This document shows, piece after piece, positions 5,327 to 5,848 of a stretch of DNA of 5,848 nucleotides. The translations under genes were made by a program, and so were the position numbers. Source of the stretch: Betaproteobacteria bacterium (lineage in GTDB: Bacteria; Pseudomonadota; Gammaproteobacteria; Burkholderiales; CANMPU01); contig CANMPU010000075.1 of NCBI GenBank assembly GCA_947499755.1, forward strand, positions 1 to 5,848, written 5' to 3'. The notes beneath the pieces are model-generated. The model saw only the letters and a list, made by a program, of their open reading frames with translations, searched no databases and was not told where the DNA came from. Within the stretch, counting starts at the first letter, position 1. Each line of letters begins with the position of its first letter.

Positions 5327-5848
5327 CTCTGTCAATCGAGACAATATTTTTCTTACCGGAACCGGAATCGCCGCCCCGAGCGCATCGGATACCGATAGCC
5401 ATATCGTTCCCGGTTGCGCCACACCTAGTTGTGTTGACGCTACGCGTACCAGCTTAGGGGCGATGTGTAACTTGAAGTGGGTAAACCCATGATCGAGTTC
5501 CGGCAAACACTCGAAAGCGCTGATCCGGACGCCAAATTGGCGTTGGCACCGTGCGACGACGTCCTCCTCTGCAGTCGCTTCGGGAAAACTCCATAAGCCC
5601 CCCCAAATTCCGGTTGCGGGTCGTTGTTCGAGCAAAATGTGACCTGAACGATGCGCAAGCATGATCGCGACGCTACGTTCAGGCAGGGTCTTGCGAGTCC
5701 GCGCGGAAGGTAATTCATCGGTTCGCCCCTCTTTACGTGCCATGCAGTCGGAATGGATTGGGCAATCCTGACAGCGCGGTCGACTGCGCGTGCAAAGTGT
5801 CGCGCCCAGATCCATTAAGCCTTGCGTGTACGTGGCCATCGCGTTTGC
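5324..5848 (-). CDS. mutY: Adenine DNA glycosylase MutY, 5'-truncated (C-terminal half)
   Basis: MutY removes adenine mispaired with 8-oxoguanine and so prevents G:C to T:A transversions. The frame stays open to the right edge: codons before the Met at 5837-5839 read A-N-A, and the family stretch FNQAMMDLGAxxCT aligns with ANAMATYTQGLMDLGATLCT. That Met is therefore internal. About 174 residues are visible, roughly half of the usual 350 or so. Present are the [4Fe-4S] loop Cys-X6-Cys-X2-Cys-X5-Cys (Cys codons at 5792-5794, 5771-5773, 5762-5764 and 5744-5746), the linker with TLPER, and the MutT-like domain that reads 8-oxoG (RPATGIWGGLWSFPE). The FTHF motif (Thr 5480-5482, His 5477-5479) occupies the place of E. 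coli FSHF. The helix-hairpin-helix and the catalytic Glu and Asp lie outside the window. Its stop codon is 2 bases from that of the convergent LON-domain gene. It is more GC-rich than lptB. Confidence 0.95.
   Translation of the reverse strand, partial: ANAMATYTQGLMDLGATLCTRSRPRCQDCPIHSDCMARKEGRTDELPSARTRKTLPERSVAIMLAHRSGHILLEQRPATGIWGGLWSFPEATAEEDVVARCQRQFGVRISAFECLPELDHGFTHFKLHIAPKLVRVASTQLGVAQPGTIWLSVSDALGAAIPVPVRKILSRLTE

Noticed and set aside
1..5848. A hidden novel system such as a defence island, CRISPR array, toxin-antitoxin pair, mobile element or RNA gene.
   Set aside because: Nearly all bases are covered by recognised core genes in a conserved order; the gaps are at most 89 bases and hold no long repeats, terminal repeats, integrase genes or tRNA-like sequence.

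Overview
The window is a conserved chromosomal housekeeping block from a proteobacterium. Seven genes read left to right: lptB (5' end missing) - rpoN - hpf - ptsN - hprK - rapZ - LON-domain protein. They are followed by a convergent, 5'-truncated mutY. HPr kinase/phosphorylase between ptsN and rapZ points to a betaproteobacterium, or one of the minority of gammaproteobacteria that keep hprK; enterobacteria lack it. Base composition is moderate overall but uneven. The exact taxon cannot be fixed from the sequence alone.

Layout: 1-463 is the C-terminal two thirds of the LPS-export ATPase LptB. 512-1942 is full-length sigma-54. 1954-2277 is a short hibernation promoting factor with the only strong Shine-Dalgarno sequence in the window. 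2367-2828 is the nitrogen-type PTS protein IIA-Ntr. 2821-3762 is HprK, whose start overlaps the ptsN stop by 8 bases. 3809-4645 is the RapZ-type P-loop protein. 4719-5321 is a stand-alone LON N-terminal-like domain protein. 5324-5848 (minus strand) is the C-terminal half of adenine glycosylase MutY. The two convergent stop codons are separated by only 2 bases.

How the genes relate: lptB serves outer-membrane LPS transport. rpoN gives the alternative sigma factor for nitrogen and other enhancer-dependent promoters. hpf puts ribosomes into hibernation. ptsN and hprK are the output and the HPr-modifying arms of a regulatory phosphotransferase system, and rapZ is linked to cell-envelope precursor control in enterobacteria. 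HPr, Enzyme I and a mannose-type IIA are not in the window: the LON-domain gene and mutY follow rapZ instead.

Every complete gene has its expected length and its catalytic motifs. I see no mobile element, CRISPR array, RNA gene, phage gene or obvious unknown system. The points worth a second look are modest: gene order after rapZ, RapZ lacking the basic tail needed for small-RNA binding in E. coli, scarcity of Shine-Dalgarno sites, a possible internal promoter before ptsN, and the terminator-free convergent junction.
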